Assembly (NCBI RefSeq): GCF_014696715.1
Contig: NZ_JACJQO010000006.1
Coordinates: forward strand, 248,001 to 312,000
Source: Pseudanabaena sp. FACHB-2040
Lineage (GTDB): Bacteria; Cyanobacteriota; Cyanobacteriia; Phormidesmidales; Phormidesmidaceae
Length of the DNA stretch: 64,000 nucleotides
Direction of reading: 5' to 3'
The notes under the pieces were generated by a model. It searched no databases, was not told the origin of the DNA, and worked only from the letters and a program-made list of their open reading frames with translations. Both the position numbers and the translations under genes were made by a program. Shown here piece after piece: positions 17,801 to 27,440 of this stretch (positions within the stretch are counted from its first letter, which is position 1; each line of letters starts with the position of its first letter).

Positions 17801-18115
17801 GGCAATTACCCGGCCCATGCAGTCTATACACCGCAAAAGCAGCTGCTCCAGACTGGCATCGACGGTAACCGAGCCCCGCTGAATTTTTAGAACTTTCAGC
17901 CCATCTTCCAGACGGTGGGCCAGGTCGCTTAGGGTTTGAAAGCCCATCAGACCGGCTCCGCCTTTGATCGAATGGGCTGCTCTCAACGCCTCGTTAATCT
18001 TTTCTGCTTCGACTACCTGGGCCAAACCCAGTAGCCGAGATTCTAGAGTCTCCAGGTATTCCTGGGCCTCGTCTAAAAACTGCAGTCGAATTTCAAGTTC
18101 CTTATCTTGGGCCAT
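14891..18115 (-). CDS. pixL: CheA-type hybrid histidine kinase PixL
   Basis: A 1074-aa kinase of the phototaxis pathway. Domains in order: Hpt with phospho-acceptor His in AAHSIKGGAGLMGF (about residue 44); an acidic repetitive linker (about 275-360) rich in SFDA and LTDS units; a dimerisation helix region; an HATPase with N-box HIIRNCFDHGIED and G-boxes DDGGGID and GRGIGMDVV; a CheW-like regulatory domain; and a C-terminal receiver with DD, the phospho-Asp in LCDVEMPRLDGYG and the Lys in FTKPY. The start is MAQDKELEI at 18115; 25 upstream in-frame residues (Cys-rich) are not family-like. It should phosphorylate its own receiver, PixG and PixH under control of PixJ. Confidence 0.92.
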   Translation of the reverse strand: MAQDKELEIRLQFLDEAQEYLETLESRLLGLAQVVEAEKINEALRAAHSIKGGAGLMGFQTLSDLAHRLEDGLKVLKIQRGSVTVDASLEQLLLRCIDCMGRVIASDRPQSQSGGRANELPPDWLEKEANPLFLQLHERLGEPQEEDAHSMLSPEDGQDIIPLLFETEVEGCLQRLESVLDRQDPRLKEEVAILAQELEGLGEMLQIEAFVQLCQSIAQQIESVNDDQIVSVAQASLQVWRRTQALVVTGNLATIPNALPLSQVEVAESLNLTESLGLTDSFDAAESFALTDNFDAAESFNADSFDAEGFEAESLDTENLNLADSFDAVESLGLTDSFDAADSTPAAASELDLPTDTLEADLAQWLAAEAAEAAANQPTEVQAISRPEPAVNTAWTEAPTPTETLQENTVRVPVLQINQLSDLFGELTIERNRLELEVKRLRDLVMNLQDRLRVMDQINGELRSAYDRVATQTTNSALQQPLLAAAAEREVAHNGHTLTLLEESLSQTTIRDQFDVLELDRYRDVHLPFRETIETIVQLQEVGADIDLSLDNTEQTCRDLRKTARQLQKNLTQLRMRPLSDTFDRFPRALRQMSLQYGKPVDLKIQGGRTLVDRNVLEALQEPLTHIIRNCFDHGIEDSETRLAQGKSAKGLIEIRAYQQSSRTLITIRDDGGGIDTEKIRAKARQMGLDEGLLSAASNQELLSLIFEPGFSTAGRVTDLSGRGIGMDVVRSRLKDIRGDIQVDTQPGLGTTFTLSIPYTLSVTRVLVVESHGMRMAFPVDAIEELLLLASEQIMSTAGKEMFEWEDQIVQLVPLARWLVFNCPVQLETPEIAPTISAPTVLLVEHNGRLVGIQVERSWGEQEVAIRRIEGNLPMPPGFNSCTILGDGQVVPLVNVPELLYWVASLEVNGDSKQPNQPVSNRPAMAGYLPASEAAGTPFQGTMLKRPQRPTILVIDDSINVRRLLALTLEKAGYQVAQAKDGQDALDKLNAGLTVNAVLCDVEMPRLDGYGFLAQIKAQPVHDLLPVAMLTSRGSEKHRQLAANLGAAAYFTKPYNEQFLLKTLAALVEQAVVS

Positions 18116-18209
18116 GATGACTTTCTTGAATGGCTGATGGACGGGGCAACAGTCACAGCAAAACAGGCTGCTAGGCACGCTTAGGGGCAACGAACCTTTG
18201 GGCAGCGCG

Positions 18210-18238
18210 GCTGGGTGGGCAACAGGGGCCCACCCGGC
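18210..18238 (-). promoter_or_regulatory. Intercistronic hairpin between pixJ and pixL
   Basis: GCTGGGTGGGC and GCCCACCCGGC form an 11-bp GC-rich stem (one G-U) directly after the pixJ stop. There is no T-tract, so it is more likely an RNA-processing or partial attenuation element than a full terminator. Confidence 0.5.
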
Positions 18239-18240
18239 AC

Positions 18241-21200
18241 CTAGACCTGATCTCCAGTGTTGAATGTCCCTACCGAAGCCTGCAGCTCTCGGGCAACTTC
18301 CACGGTTTCCCGCAGAGCGCCAGAGATCTGGCGGGACGAGTCAGAGGTTCGCTCTGAAACCTGAGCGATGTCGTGCATCAGGCGCGAGACAGCTTGGGAA
18401 GTCTCTACCTGAGACACAGTTGCAGTAGAGATCGACTGCACCAACTCATCAATCTGACGAGACACCTCTAGAATCTGGCCCAAGTTACGCTTGGCGTCTT
18501 CGACGAAATGCGTACCCTCGACGACTCGGCTGGTGCTTTGCTCCATCGCGTCAACTACCTCAGCCGTCTCCCGCTGAATGTTTTCCACGATGCGCTCAAT
18601 TTCCTTGGTGGCGTCTGCTGAACGGGCAGCCAGTTCACCAACTTCTTCAGCGACCACTGCAAAGCCCTGGCCTTCCTCTCCGGCCCGAGCTGCCTCAATT
18701 CCGGCATTGATGGCCAGCAGGTTGGTCTGCATAGCAATCTGGTTAATCAGCGATACGGCCTTAGAAATCTGCTGCGAAGATTCACCCAGGCGCTTCACCT
18801 TCTTTGAAGTCTCCCCGATAATTTCTCGCAGATTGAGAATGTTTTGCACCGTCAGGTCCATCGCGTTGCCGCTGGTTTCAGCCGTAGCAGATGCGCTGTG
18901 AGCTACATCAGCCGCCTGTCGGGCACTGGTAGCCACTTGCTGAATAGACTGAGTCATGATTTCCACCGAGTCGAGAATTCGGGTGGTTTCCTCTGCCTGT
19001 TCTAGGGCAGCCTCAGCCAAGGTGGTAATGGCGCTTTCGTTTTGCCCCAAGGACTGGTTGACCTGCTCGGCTGACAGCTTCACCTTGGTAACAATCTGGC
19101 GCAGACTTTCAACGATAGAGTTGAAAAAGTCAGCAACTGTACCAATTTCACCTGCCGTCACATCAGCCCGCACCGTCAGGTCGCCACGAGAAGCTCCTTC
19201 AACATCGCTCAACAGCTCTACCAGCTGGCGCTGCAAAGACTCCTGTTTCTGACGGCTCTCTTGTGAAAGAGTCTCTGCCTTAGTCAGCAGGCGAGCTTGT
19301 TCTACAGCAAAGCCAACCTGTCTAGCCACCTGCCGATAGAAGTTGACATCTAGAGCAGTCCAGACCCGAGGCCCGTCGCACTGGTGAGCAATCAATAGGC
19401 CAATCAGCGCGTCTTGTACCAGGATAGGCGCTACCAGGTTAGCTCGCACCTTGTAGGGTTCGAGCTGCTTGAGGTGACACTCGGTCAAGTCAGAGCCCTG
19501 AATATCTGTGGTAGCCTGCACCCGCCCTTGCCGGTACTGCTCTACATAGCGTTCGGCAAAGCAGGGATCGTAGATTGAGTCGGTCAGGGCTGTTGGCCAG
19601 CCCGACTCTACGGACTCTGCTACGAAGGTGCCTCTCCATTTTTCATCGAAGAGGTACACCAGCACGCGCTGGTTATTCAAAACCCGCCGGGTTTCAGCAA
19701 CAGCTGTGCGGAAGATGTATCCTTCCTCTAGGCTCTCCCGCATGCGTAGGACGATTTCGTTCAGCTGCCGTTCTTTATCTGCTGCTTGCTGCTGCTGGTC
19801 AAGCAGTTTGGCCTGACCTAGGGCGTAGCCAGTCTGGATCGAGATTTGCTGCAGCAGGTCGATCTCCTCTTGCTGCCACTGGCGCGGCCCAGAACACTGG
19901 TGGACACAAATTAGGGCTACCAGCTCATCAGCACACATGATAGGGGCTACCATATTGGCTCTGACTTCCATCCGCTCCAAAATGTCACAGTGACACTGGC
20001 TGAGCTGAGCTGTCTCCCGGTCATTCATGTAGGTCACGCGTCCGGCGTAGTAGCGCTCGATAGCATCTGGGCTCAGGGGATCGTCAATGATCTGGCCCAT
20101 AGACCGCTTCCAGCCCCGGCGAACCGACTCTGCCGTGACTTCACCGCCCTTGAGATCGCTATTGAAGCGATAAACGACGACCCGGTCTACATTGAAGAGT
20201 TCTCGTACGCCTTCAACGGAGGTGCCCAAGATAGTGCGTTCATCCAGGGACTGACGAATGTCGTTGGTCAGTTTCGTCACTAGCTGAGCCCGTTCTACAT
20301 TCTCTTGAGCAGTGGTGTATTGATCTTGCAGCAACTGCTCTGAGTAGGTGATGTTGTCAGCCAGTTGGTTGAAGGAGTGAGCTACTCGACCTACCTCATC
20401 GCGAGAGAAGATAGCGGCACGCGCCTGCCGATCACCCATGCCAAATTTCCAGGCGGCCTGCTGCAAATGCCGCAGCGGCCTAGCGATGGAGCGAGCCAAC
20501 AACTGGGCCAGAATCAGGTTGGCGGCCACAGCCAGCAGAGCCACCAGAAGCTGAAGCCTCAAGCTGTCGCCAAAGAGACTGTTGAGGGCTGTTTCGGACG
20601 TACCGCGTACCAGAATAGCGGCGGGTTCTCCGGTAAAGGTGGGCAGGGCTTTGGCAGCTAGGGTGTAGGTGCGATCGCCTACCACATCTCGCTGGGCTAC
20701 CACCCCGCCATTGGCGGCGGCGGCCTGCTGCAACAGGGCTGGGCTAGAAAGCTCTACCGCCGATTGAGCCTGGCTCAAATTAGAGTTGTCTTGACTATCG
20801 AGAGCCGTTGCCAGGGCGAAGCTGCCGTCTTCCTGCTGCTGATAAATGGCGCTGTAGCCATTGCCAACAGTGGATAGCGTCTCCTCAAGAATGGTGGTTT
20901 TATTATTAACCACATCACCTGCTACCAGGGCAGCAATTACCTGATTGGTGGCGGGGTCTCTAACGGGGGTGATCGTATAGCGGATCAGGGCATCTTGACC
21001 GGCAAAGCCCTCTGGAAGAGGCGGTGCTTCTCGCTGCAGCTCCTCCCAGCTAACGACGGCGCTGGCCTTGATTTGCCGGGGGTTTTGCAAGACCGTGCCG
21101 ACCAGTCCTTCTGGGTCAAACCGCTCACCTGTACGGTTGGCATTGGCGTTGACAATAATATTTAGGTCGTTGCCGACTAGAGTGGCATATTCGATTTGGC

Positions 21201-21732
21201 GCGCCTGAATTTCGTTCTGCAGAATGCGCTTGACTTCCTCCTGGTTTGCAGGAGGAACGGCTCGCCCATTGGCATAGGCAACAGCCAAATCGATAACAGC
21301 TCGGTTGTCTGACTGCCCTCGGAAACCAAACGCCATCTGGTCGACTTTGATGTTGTAGGTTACTTCCGTGACCGCTAGCTCTGCTTTGGCCTGGTCTAAG
21401 AGCTGACTACGCCCCCCATTGACTATTAGAAAGGAGCCAACCCCAACCAGACCGACGACCGAAATAGCCTGAGTGGTTGCTAGGCCCAGCGCCTGCTTCT
21501 GGCGAACGCTTAGGTTGTAAAACCACTGCGTAAGAGGCCATTTGCTTTTTTCTGTGACCACAATGGGGTCTTTAGCGGCAGCGTTATAAGCTGTACCGCG
21601 ATATTTTGAGGAATCCTGTCCAGGCTGGCGGATTATTGCATTGGAGTCGCCGTAGCCGTTTGTTTCACTGGGTTGGCCTAGGCCAGGTTTGCCAGACTGA
21701 GCAGGAGAAACTGGGTGGAATTCAGTGGTCAT
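18241..21732 (-). CDS. pixJ: Phototaxis photoreceptor PixJ, methyl-accepting protein with two bilin-type GAF domains
   Basis: A 1163-aa transmembrane receptor. Order: cytoplasmic N-tail; TM1 (about 82-104); large periplasmic region; TM2 (about 392-412); HAMP; GAF1 (about 495-645); GAF2 (about 670-825); a second HAMP-like region; and an MCP signalling domain with the hairpin tip around [23 protein letters not shown]2 has the DPCF motif (19555-19572) and the chromophore Cys-His in [19 protein letters not shown]. That is the dual-cysteine DXCF cyanobacteriochrome type, which in known PixJ proteins senses blue/green light. GAF1 also has Cys-His (LSQCHCDIL) but no DXCF. It is 31 bp after pixI and signals to PixL through CheW adaptors. 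Confidence 0.93.
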   Translation of the reverse strand: MTTEFHPVSPAQSGKPGLGQPSETNGYGDSNAIIRQPGQDSSKYRGTAYNAAAKDPIVVTEKSKWPLTQWFYNLSVRQKQALGLATTQAISVVGLVGVGSFLIVNGGRSQLLDQAKAELAVTEVTYNIKVDQMAFGFRGQSDNRAVIDLAVAYANGRAVPPANQEEVKRILQNEIQARQIEYATLVGNDLNIIVNANANRTGERFDPEGLVGTVLQNPRQIKASAVVSWEELQREAPPLPEGFAGQDALIRYTITPVRDPATNQVIAALVAGDVVNNKTTILEETLSTVGNGYSAIYQQQEDGSFALATALDSQDNSNLSQAQSAVELSSPALLQQAAAANGGVVAQRDVVGDRTYTLAAKALPTFTGEPAAILVRGTSETALNSLFGDSLRLQLLVALLAVAANLILAQLLARSIARPLRHLQQAAWKFGMGDRQARAAIFSRDEVGRVAHSFNQLADNITYSEQLLQDQYTTAQENVERAQLVTKLTNDIRQSLDERTILGTSVEGVRELFNVDRVVVYRFNSDLKGGEVTAESVRRGWKRSMGQIIDDPLSPDAIERYYAGRVTYMNDRETAQLSQCHCDILERMEVRANMVAPIMCADELVALICVHQCSGPRQWQQEEIDLLQQISIQTGYALGQAKLLDQQQQAADKERQLNEIVLRMRESLEEGYIFRTAVAETRRVLNNQRVLVYLFDEKWRGTFVAESVESGWPTALTDSIYDPCFAERYVEQYRQGRVQATTDIQGSDLTECHLKQLEPYKVRANLVAPILVQDALIGLLIAHQCDGPRVWTALDVNFYRQVARQVGFAVEQARLLTKAETLSQESRQKQESLQRQLVELLSDVEGASRGDLTVRADVTAGEIGTVADFFNSIVESLRQIVTKVKLSAEQVNQSLGQNESAITTLAEAALEQAEETTRILDSVEIMTQSIQQVATSARQAADVAHSASATAETSGNAMDLTVQNILNLREIIGETSKKVKRLGESSQQISKAVSLINQIAMQTNLLAINAGIEAARAGEEGQGFAVVAEEVGELAARSADATKEIERIVENIQRETAEVVDAMEQSTSRVVEGTHFVEDAKRNLGQILEVSRQIDELVQSISTATVSQVETSQAVSRLMHDIAQVSERTSDSSRQISGALRETVEVARELQASVGTFNTGDQV

Positions 21733-21763
21733 AGAACCAGCACCTTTAGCAGAGGATTAGGGA

Positions 21764-22291
21764 TTAGGCTGAGTGGAATTGCAGAGCGGAGGACTGGACA
21801 ATAGCTTCAGCATTGAGAGCCAGCAGCACTTCGGCAGGTTGAAGAATGCACCCTCTCAGGTAGGGAATTAGGGTGGCAGGAATATGCGCCGGAGGAGCTT
21901 GAATCATCTCTGGACTGATGCTGAGAATGCCGTCGATTTCGTGAACTCGCATGGCCAGAGAGACTGTGCCCACCTGCATCAAAATCAGGTTGTACTGGTG
22001 CGATAGGGCTTGAGCAATGGGCAGACCCAGGAGCAGTGCTAAATCAGCGACCCAAACCACACGGCTGCGGCGGTTGATCAGGCCAAGCATGCAGGGCGGC
22101 ATATTCGGCATGGGAGACACTCGCTGGGCCGGAACTGTGATGGCCTCCTGAATGTGCCGAGTAGGCATGACTGCGGGCGTCTGCAGACCCAGGTGAAATT
22201 TCAGGTGTGTGTTGCCCGACTTGCCGAGCAGGGCCGGAGCTAAGGTTCCCTGAGCAGTTTCTCGGCGCAGGATGAGGGAAGTTGTGTTCAT
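21764..22291 (-). CDS. pixI: CheW-like adaptor PixI
   Basis: A 175-aa CheW-domain protein linking PixJ to the PixL kinase. Conserved stretches include MPNMPPCMLGLINRRSRVVW, VADLALLLGLP and LILMQVGTVSLAMRVHEIDG. Its ATG (22289-22291) overlaps the TGA of pixH (22288-22290), so the two are translationally coupled. Position between pixH and pixJ matches the classical pix operon order. Confidence 0.9.
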   Translation of the reverse strand: MNTTSLILRRETAQGTLAPALLGKSGNTHLKFHLGLQTPAVMPTRHIQEAITVPAQRVSPMPNMPPCMLGLINRRSRVVWVADLALLLGLPIAQALSHQYNLILMQVGTVSLAMRVHEIDGILSISPEMIQAPPAHIPATLIPYLRGCILQPAEVLLALNAEAIVQSSALQFHSA

Positions 22292-22674
22292 AGACCTACT
22301 CCCAACAGGGACACGACGACGCGCAGCAGCTGTTCGCGGGTATAGGGCTTGGTGAGATAGGCATCAGCACCTTGTCTCATACCCCAAAGGCGGTCAATTT
22401 CCTGATTCTTAGAGGTGCAAATGACAATGGGGACTTTGGCGGTTTCTGGGTTCTTTTTCAAGCTGCGGCACAGCTCAAACCCGCTCATGCCGGGCATAAC
22501 GACATCGGTCACGATGACATTTGGCTTGTACTGAGTGGCCTTGTCTAGCGCTTCTTTGCCGGTCACGGCATGAATGACAGTGCAGCCACTTTCTCTTAGG
22601 TAGTGGCTCATCAGCTCCATTTCAGAAGGAGTATCTTCAACAATCAAAATAGTTCCTGTCAAAGTAATCGCCAT
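22288..22674 (-). CDS. pixH: CheY-like response regulator PixH
   Basis: A 128-aa single receiver domain. The acidic pair is in LIVEDTPSEME, the phospho-acceptor Asp in VIVTDVVMPGMSGFEL, and the conserved Thr and Lys in VICTSKN and YLTKPYTREQLL. There is no output domain. In related systems PixH/PilH acts on or sinks phosphate from the kinase controlling type IV pilus motors. It overlaps pixI by four bases. Confidence 0.93.
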   Translation of the reverse strand: MAITLTGTILIVEDTPSEMELMSHYLRESGCTVIHAVTGKEALDKATQYKPNVIVTDVVMPGMSGFELCRSLKKNPETAKVPIVICTSKNQEIDRLWGMRQGADAYLTKPYTREQLLRVVVSLLGVGL

Positions 22675-22808
22675 AGTTAGTCCCCTTTGTTAGTGAGAGA
22701 GATGTTGGCACCGGGCCAAAGAAACGTGTTTTCTGATGCCAGACTGAATCAGAGGGCCATTGCAGACCGCACCTGTGGTTGGAGTCGTTGTTCTATTCGC
22801 GAGTAGGT

Positions 22809-23879
22809 TCAACTTAGATGCTTAAAGATGATTTTGAGCAAATCGGATTGGTTAAAGGGTTTGGTTAAGTAACCCGAGGCTCTTACCAGCTTGGCTTTGG
22901 CTCTATCGATAAAGCCGGTATTGCTTGTCACCATAATGATTGGTACATGCTTAAAGTCAGAATGACGCCTCAATAGAGAACACAGCTCATACCCATCCAG
23001 GTTGGGCATAGTAACGTCTAACAGGATTAGATCAGGCTTGTTTCTAATTACTTGCATCAGCGCTTTAACCGGGTCGCTGATCATTAGAACAGAAAACATC
23101 TTGTCATCTAGAAAGTCGTTGATGGCTCTTAAAACCGTTGGACTATCGTCAATACAGGCAATGGTATAAGTACTCTTGCTGGAGGGCTTTAAGATGCCTG
23201 AATCAGGCCTCGAAGGGGCCGGAGTATCGGGGGCTGTATACGGAGCGGGGGCTGTGGGTAGGGTGGTGGTGGCGTTGCGGTAATCTCCGTTGCGCTGCAG
23301 CATTGGAGAGGACGGTTGAGCCGATGAGCCATTGCCTTGGCGCTGTTTTAAACGGTTGTAGCAGTCCTCAACCATTGGCCTGAGGCTAAATTGCCCCAGT
23401 CTAGGTAAGCCCAACAAAAAGTCTGTTTCAAGCAGTTCCGGAGTGCCTTCTCGAATGCCTAAAAAGCCCTCTAGAACTTCTTTAGATAGGGTTTCGATCA
23501 GGGCGACAGCTTGATCGGAGGGAAGGTGCTGCTGCTCCACCAGCCAGCAAATGGCTCGGTAGTCGGGACAGGCATCGGTAGGTAGGTCTGCCTTTTCAAA
23601 CAGCAGCCGCACCTGTACCCGGACAGCACTAATCAGGGTGGGAACTTGGCCGCTGAATCGCCTGAGATAGAGGTCTAGGCGGTCAAATGGCTGGAAGGAT
23701 GTGGTGGCATAGGTCAGTTTGCCCCGTTCCAGATACAGTAGCCAGGCCCCCTGCTCAGCGGTCACTTTGAGGCATCCGGTAGCCTGACGACTACTCATCT
23801 GCGCCAATAAGCTCAAGGGATGCAGAATTTGAGAGGGGCGATAGGTAGTCATAGGGACTGGATTGAGAGAAGGGTACAT
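22809..23879 (-). CDS. pixG: PatA-type response regulator PixG
   Basis: A 356-aa protein with an N-terminal PatA/DUF4388-type domain (about residues 15-180, with ATGCLKVTAEQGAWLLYLER), a Pro/Ser/Thr linker (about 190-230) and a C-terminal receiver. The receiver has ACIDDSPTVL, the phospho-Asp in LILLDVTMPNLDGYEL and Lys in GYLTKPFNQSDL. It is the first gene of the pix operon and should be phosphorylated by PixL, with output probably to type IV pilus-driven movement. The start is uncertain: ATG at 23879, or ATG at 23852 (MTTYRPSQILHPL), which is closer to typical family N-termini. Neither has a good ribosome site. Confidence 0.88.
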   Translation of the reverse strand: MYPSLNPVPMTTYRPSQILHPLSLLAQMSSRQATGCLKVTAEQGAWLLYLERGKLTYATTSFQPFDRLDLYLRRFSGQVPTLISAVRVQVRLLFEKADLPTDACPDYRAICWLVEQQHLPSDQAVALIETLSKEVLEGFLGIREGTPELLETDFLLGLPRLGQFSLRPMVEDCYNRLKQRQGNGSSAQPSSPMLQRNGDYRNATTTLPTAPAPYTAPDTPAPSRPDSGILKPSSKSTYTIACIDDSPTVLRAINDFLDDKMFSVLMISDPVKALMQVIRNKPDLILLDVTMPNLDGYELCSLLRRHSDFKHVPIIMVTSNTGFIDRAKAKLVRASGYLTKPFNQSDLLKIIFKHLS

Positions 23880-24753
23880 TTCCGTTCAAGACTACTCCCA
23901 TGACAGGGAACCACGTTTACGTCAGCGGCATGGGCAATTTTTTGGCAAAGCGAACAGTTTCAAGCTCCAGTAGAGTTGAACTGTAATGGCCCTAAAGGAC
24001 CAGTCTTTGGCCATCTTGTATCCCATGCACCACTCGCTTAGCCACACACAGACACCGGCCTGGGTACAGCTAAAGGCAATCATTTGGGGAGACGGTTCTT
24101 TGAAGTGGCGTAATAACCACAGGGCTCAAGTACAGAGCAATAGGCTATAAAATACCTGCTTTAATATCGATATCTGGAGGTAGATTTAAAGCGGTTGCAG
24201 CCTGATTCAGTAGCAAGGTTCGGCGCGGATATCTTTAACTAGATATCTTTATGTGGCCAACCGATGAGTGCAGCTAATGAATAAAAAATACAGGGAATGC
24301 ACATACCGTTTACAAGGACGCTTCACAAGGATTTGATGCTTTTATCTGATTGCTTGAAGGAGATTGGGTAGTGCAGCCTAGATCAGTAATCAAGATGCCG
24401 TCAATTCATCTTGAACTGTATAGGGTAATTATATCCAATTAATTCTCATAAAGTCTGCAGAAGAATGAATAACCAGCGAAGAATCAGAATTAAAGTACCA
24501 AGTTTCGATAAACATACTTTTCGGTTTTTAAGGAAATAAACATATACATTTTTTGACCGGATAGCAATTTTTCGCTGCTAGACAACCGATGTTGCATCGA
24601 TTTCTTAAGAATTGCCGTGGTTTTCAATAAAAGAAGCTGGTGATCCTAATAGCCTTAAGCTCGTTTTTGCCTTCCTTAACAGGTCTACAATCCGCACGCA
24701 TTTTGGGTTAAGCAGAGTGAGCGATGTTGCCTTACATTAACTATCTTAGTTTT
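23880..24753. other. Long non-coding stretch upstream of pixG
   Basis: About 870 bp without a supported gene. It must hold the pix promoter. It is more AT-rich than its surroundings. The 10-mer GATATCTTTA occurs twice in direct orientation 14 bp apart (24228 and 24242). No hairpin with a T-tract is obvious here. A regulatory RNA is possible but unsupported. Confidence 0.5.
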
Positions 24754-24801
24754 AAAGATTTTCAGGGGCAAAGGTGAAGACTTTTGCCCCTGAAAATCTT
24801 T
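24754..24801 (-). terminator. Terminator of the cellulose operon
   Basis: A perfect 19-bp stem (AAAGATTTTCAGGGGCAAA with its complement) and 10-nt loop lie 15 bp after the bcsA stop. On the minus strand the right arm runs out into an A/T-rich tail. It closes the bcs operon before the pix upstream region. Confidence 0.85.
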
Positions 24802-24816
24802 ATTGGAGTAGCAGCC

Positions 24817-27429
24817 TTAATCGAGCGACTTAAGCATTGCTCGAATTTTGCCCCGCTGCTGGCGATCTAGTGAGGTGGGAAATGTTAGCTCTAGCGCCAC
24901 TTTAGGATCTTCTAAAAAGGCGTTGCCCTCCAGCCAGACAACTTGGGGATTTAGCACATTGACTTCGCTCACCTGGGCCAGCAGGCTCTGGGCATCGCCC
25001 TGATAGCTGGGAAGCAGTAGACCCAGCATTGGCCGATCCTGACGCAGGGTGTCGAGGTCTAGGTCGCTCAGCCCGACGACTTCCAGCCGTAGGTCGCGGG
25101 TGCCTAGGGCTACCACTTCGGCCTGGTAGCTCTGGCCCATCCAGCCGTCCCAAACCAGCTGCACAGGAGCCCGCATCTGTTTGCGCATCTTAATGCCCAG
25201 CTCCGGCTTAAATTCGCTAAAGACTCGCCCTAAGCTGGTAGAGATAAAGCGCAGGGAGTCGAAGGGGCGATCGCTGTGGATGCGGTGCTGGGCATACCAC
25301 TCTTTGACGTCGGAGAAGATTACTAACGACAGATCGTCGGACTGGGTGCGGCTAATATTGATGAAGTCTAAAGAGATCAGCGTCTGGAGCTTGCTGGTGG
25401 CAACAGCCCGGATAATTTTGGCATCAAGCAGAACTCGGGCATCGTAGTCACCAATCAGCTCAACTCGCACTTGATCGGGAACGTTGGGCCATTCATCTAG
25501 CAGCAGTTGAGCACCGGACTCGCTGACGTTGACCGTTTTGCCCGGCCAGCTGCGATCGTCGCTGTAAACTACGGCTGTGAGCTCACGGGGCAGTCGGTGG
25601 GCACGGCGCAGCTGGGGCTGCTCAAAGGCGACTAGGCAGGCCGACAGCACCAGCACCAGGTTAAAGACACACCAGAGGGCGTTGATCAACACGGCTTGGC
25701 TGTCTTCGGGGCTGAGAATTAGCCAAAAAGGCACTGCGACGAGCGAAGCGGCAGTAATAACTCCCAACATGACCAGATAGCGCACGCTATCGAGGTCAAA
25801 GTTGCGCTTATCGACCGTTAGGCCCTTGGCGGTGACATTGAAGCTGCCCAACTTGGGATTGATCAGAGCCAACAGGGTGACAATCCCGGCCTGAAAGGAG
25901 AGGGAAAATTCGTAAATTTCGTTCCAGAAGGAAAATCGGACGTGCTTGTAGGGGATGTGGTTGGTCTGCATCGACAGTGCGATGTGGGGCAGGGCGTAGA
26001 GCAGTGTCTCTAGACCCAAGCCTTTAACAGAGTTGATGCTGAATAGCAGAAAGAGGTTAGGTGCGATCGCATACATCAGCCGGGGAAAGCCGAAGAAGAA
26101 GTGCGAGGTCGCGCTGAAGTAGCAGACCCGCTGGGGCAGGTTGAGATTCAGTTTGCGGTTAAACAGTGGGTTCTCTAGCCGCAGAATCTGAGCCATGCCG
26201 CGAGCCCAGCGCACCTGCTGCCCTACGTAGGCCGAAAACTTTTCGGGGGCCAGCCCGGCCACCATAATTTTGTCGTAATAGACCGTCTTATAGCCCCGCG
26301 AGTGCAGCCGTAGGGAGGTATGGCAGTCTTCGGTTACGGTTTCGGTGGCAATGCCGTCAATTTCTAGCAGATACTTGCGCCGTACTACCGCTGCCGAGCC
26401 GCAGAAAAAAGCTGCGTTCCAGGTATCGTTGCCCTTTTGCAAGACCTTGTAAAACAGCTCGTTGCCGACCGGCACTTGCCCCTGGGTCAGCAGGTTGCGC
26501 TCAAACGGGTCGGGGTTGTAGAACCAGTGGGGGGTCTGCACCAGGGCCACGGCAGTGTCGTAGAAAAAGCCCACCGTCTCCTGTAAAAAGCTTCGCACCG
26601 GAATGTGATCGCAGTCGAGGATCATCACCAGATCCCCCTCGGTGCGCTGTAGGGCGGTATTGATGTTGCCCGCTTTGGCGTGGTCGTTGTCGTCGCGGGT
26701 CAGCATAACGCAGCCTAGGTCTTCGCAGGTGCGGGCCAGCTCAGCCCGACGTTCCGGGAATTTGCGCCCATCATCGAGCACATACACCTGCTTTTTGTAG
26801 GCCGGATAGTCTATAGCGAGGGCTGCCAGCGCCGTCTTGCGAACGATTTCGACCTCTTCGTTATAGGTGGGAATGTAAATATCGACCGTGGGCCAGCCTA
26901 GCTCAGGCCACTGGGCGAGATCCACAGACCGCCGCTGCCGCAGGCTCAAGGTCTGAAAGTAGGAAAGAAACAGCGTACCTAGGGCGTATAGCTCAGCTAG
27001 AAATAGCAGGATGGAAAAAAACGCATCCAGCGGGCTATCAAGATTGAGCGTGTAGTTAGTGCGGTAGTAGAGATAGCGCAGGGTCGTCAACGAGCTGAGC
27101 ATTACTAGAAAGAGGTGCAGATACTCCCGCAGCTTGGGCTGGCTGGTATAGCGGTCTTCTAGGCGCTGCACCACAGCTCCAATGCCAATCAGCATCAGTG
27201 CCACTAGCAGCTGCTCATAGACCCCCGAGTGCAGCGTAATTAGCGGCACCGTCATCAGGCCCAGACAGGCCATCATCAGAAGCAGCTGCCAGGTATTGAG
27301 CCACTGCACCCCGGCATTGACAGCCTGCGGCCAGGTTTCGGTCAACCAGCGCGTCAGCCGCTGTGGCCCCTGGCCCGATCTGATCCGGGCACGAGACTGT
27401 TGATAGAGGCGAAAGGGAAAACCCGTCAT
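24817..27429 (-). CDS. bcsA: Cellulose synthase catalytic subunit with PilZ domain
   Basis: Family-2 glycosyltransferase that polymerises UDP-glucose and moves the chain across the inner membrane. The 870-aa protein has four N-terminal membrane helices, then IYIPTYNEE and LDDGRKFP (about 182-215), DCDH (about 272), TEDCH (about 364) and QQVRWARG (QxxRW, about 402). More membrane helices follow. A C-terminal PilZ domain (from about 600) has RRAHRLPREL and NVSESG, the c-di-GMP-binding pattern, so activity should depend on c-di-GMP. The start is MTGFPF at 27429, 11 bp after the bcsB stop; the open frame extends 43 residues further but overlaps bcsB. It is the last gene of the operon. Confidence 0.93.
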   Translation of the reverse strand: MTGFPFRLYQQSRARIRSGQGPQRLTRWLTETWPQAVNAGVQWLNTWQLLLMMACLGLMTVPLITLHSGVYEQLLVALMLIGIGAVVQRLEDRYTSQPKLREYLHLFLVMLSSLTTLRYLYYRTNYTLNLDSPLDAFFSILLFLAELYALGTLFLSYFQTLSLRQRRSVDLAQWPELGWPTVDIYIPTYNEEVEIVRKTALAALAIDYPAYKKQVYVLDDGRKFPERRAELARTCEDLGCVMLTRDDNDHAKAGNINTALQRTEGDLVMILDCDHIPVRSFLQETVGFFYDTAVALVQTPHWFYNPDPFERNLLTQGQVPVGNELFYKVLQKGNDTWNAAFFCGSAAVVRRKYLLEIDGIATETVTEDCHTSLRLHSRGYKTVYYDKIMVAGLAPEKFSAYVGQQVRWARGMAQILRLENPLFNRKLNLNLPQRVCYFSATSHFFFGFPRLMYAIAPNLFLLFSINSVKGLGLETLLYALPHIALSMQTNHIPYKHVRFSFWNEIYEFSLSFQAGIVTLLALINPKLGSFNVTAKGLTVDKRNFDLDSVRYLVMLGVITAASLVAVPFWLILSPEDSQAVLINALWCVFNLVLVLSACLVAFEQPQLRRAHRLPRELTAVVYSDDRSWPGKTVNVSESGAQLLLDEWPNVPDQVRVELIGDYDARVLLDAKIIRAVATSKLQTLISLDFINISRTQSDDLSLVIFSDVKEWYAQHRIHSDRPFDSLRFISTSLGRVFSEFKPELGIKMRKQMRAPVQLVWDGWMGQSYQAEVVALGTRDLRLEVVGLSDLDLDTLRQDRPMLGLLLPSYQGDAQSLLAQVSEVNVLNPQVVWLEGNAFLEDPKVALELTFPTSLDRQQRGKIRAMLKSLD

Positions 27430-27440
27430 GTCAACTCCCG

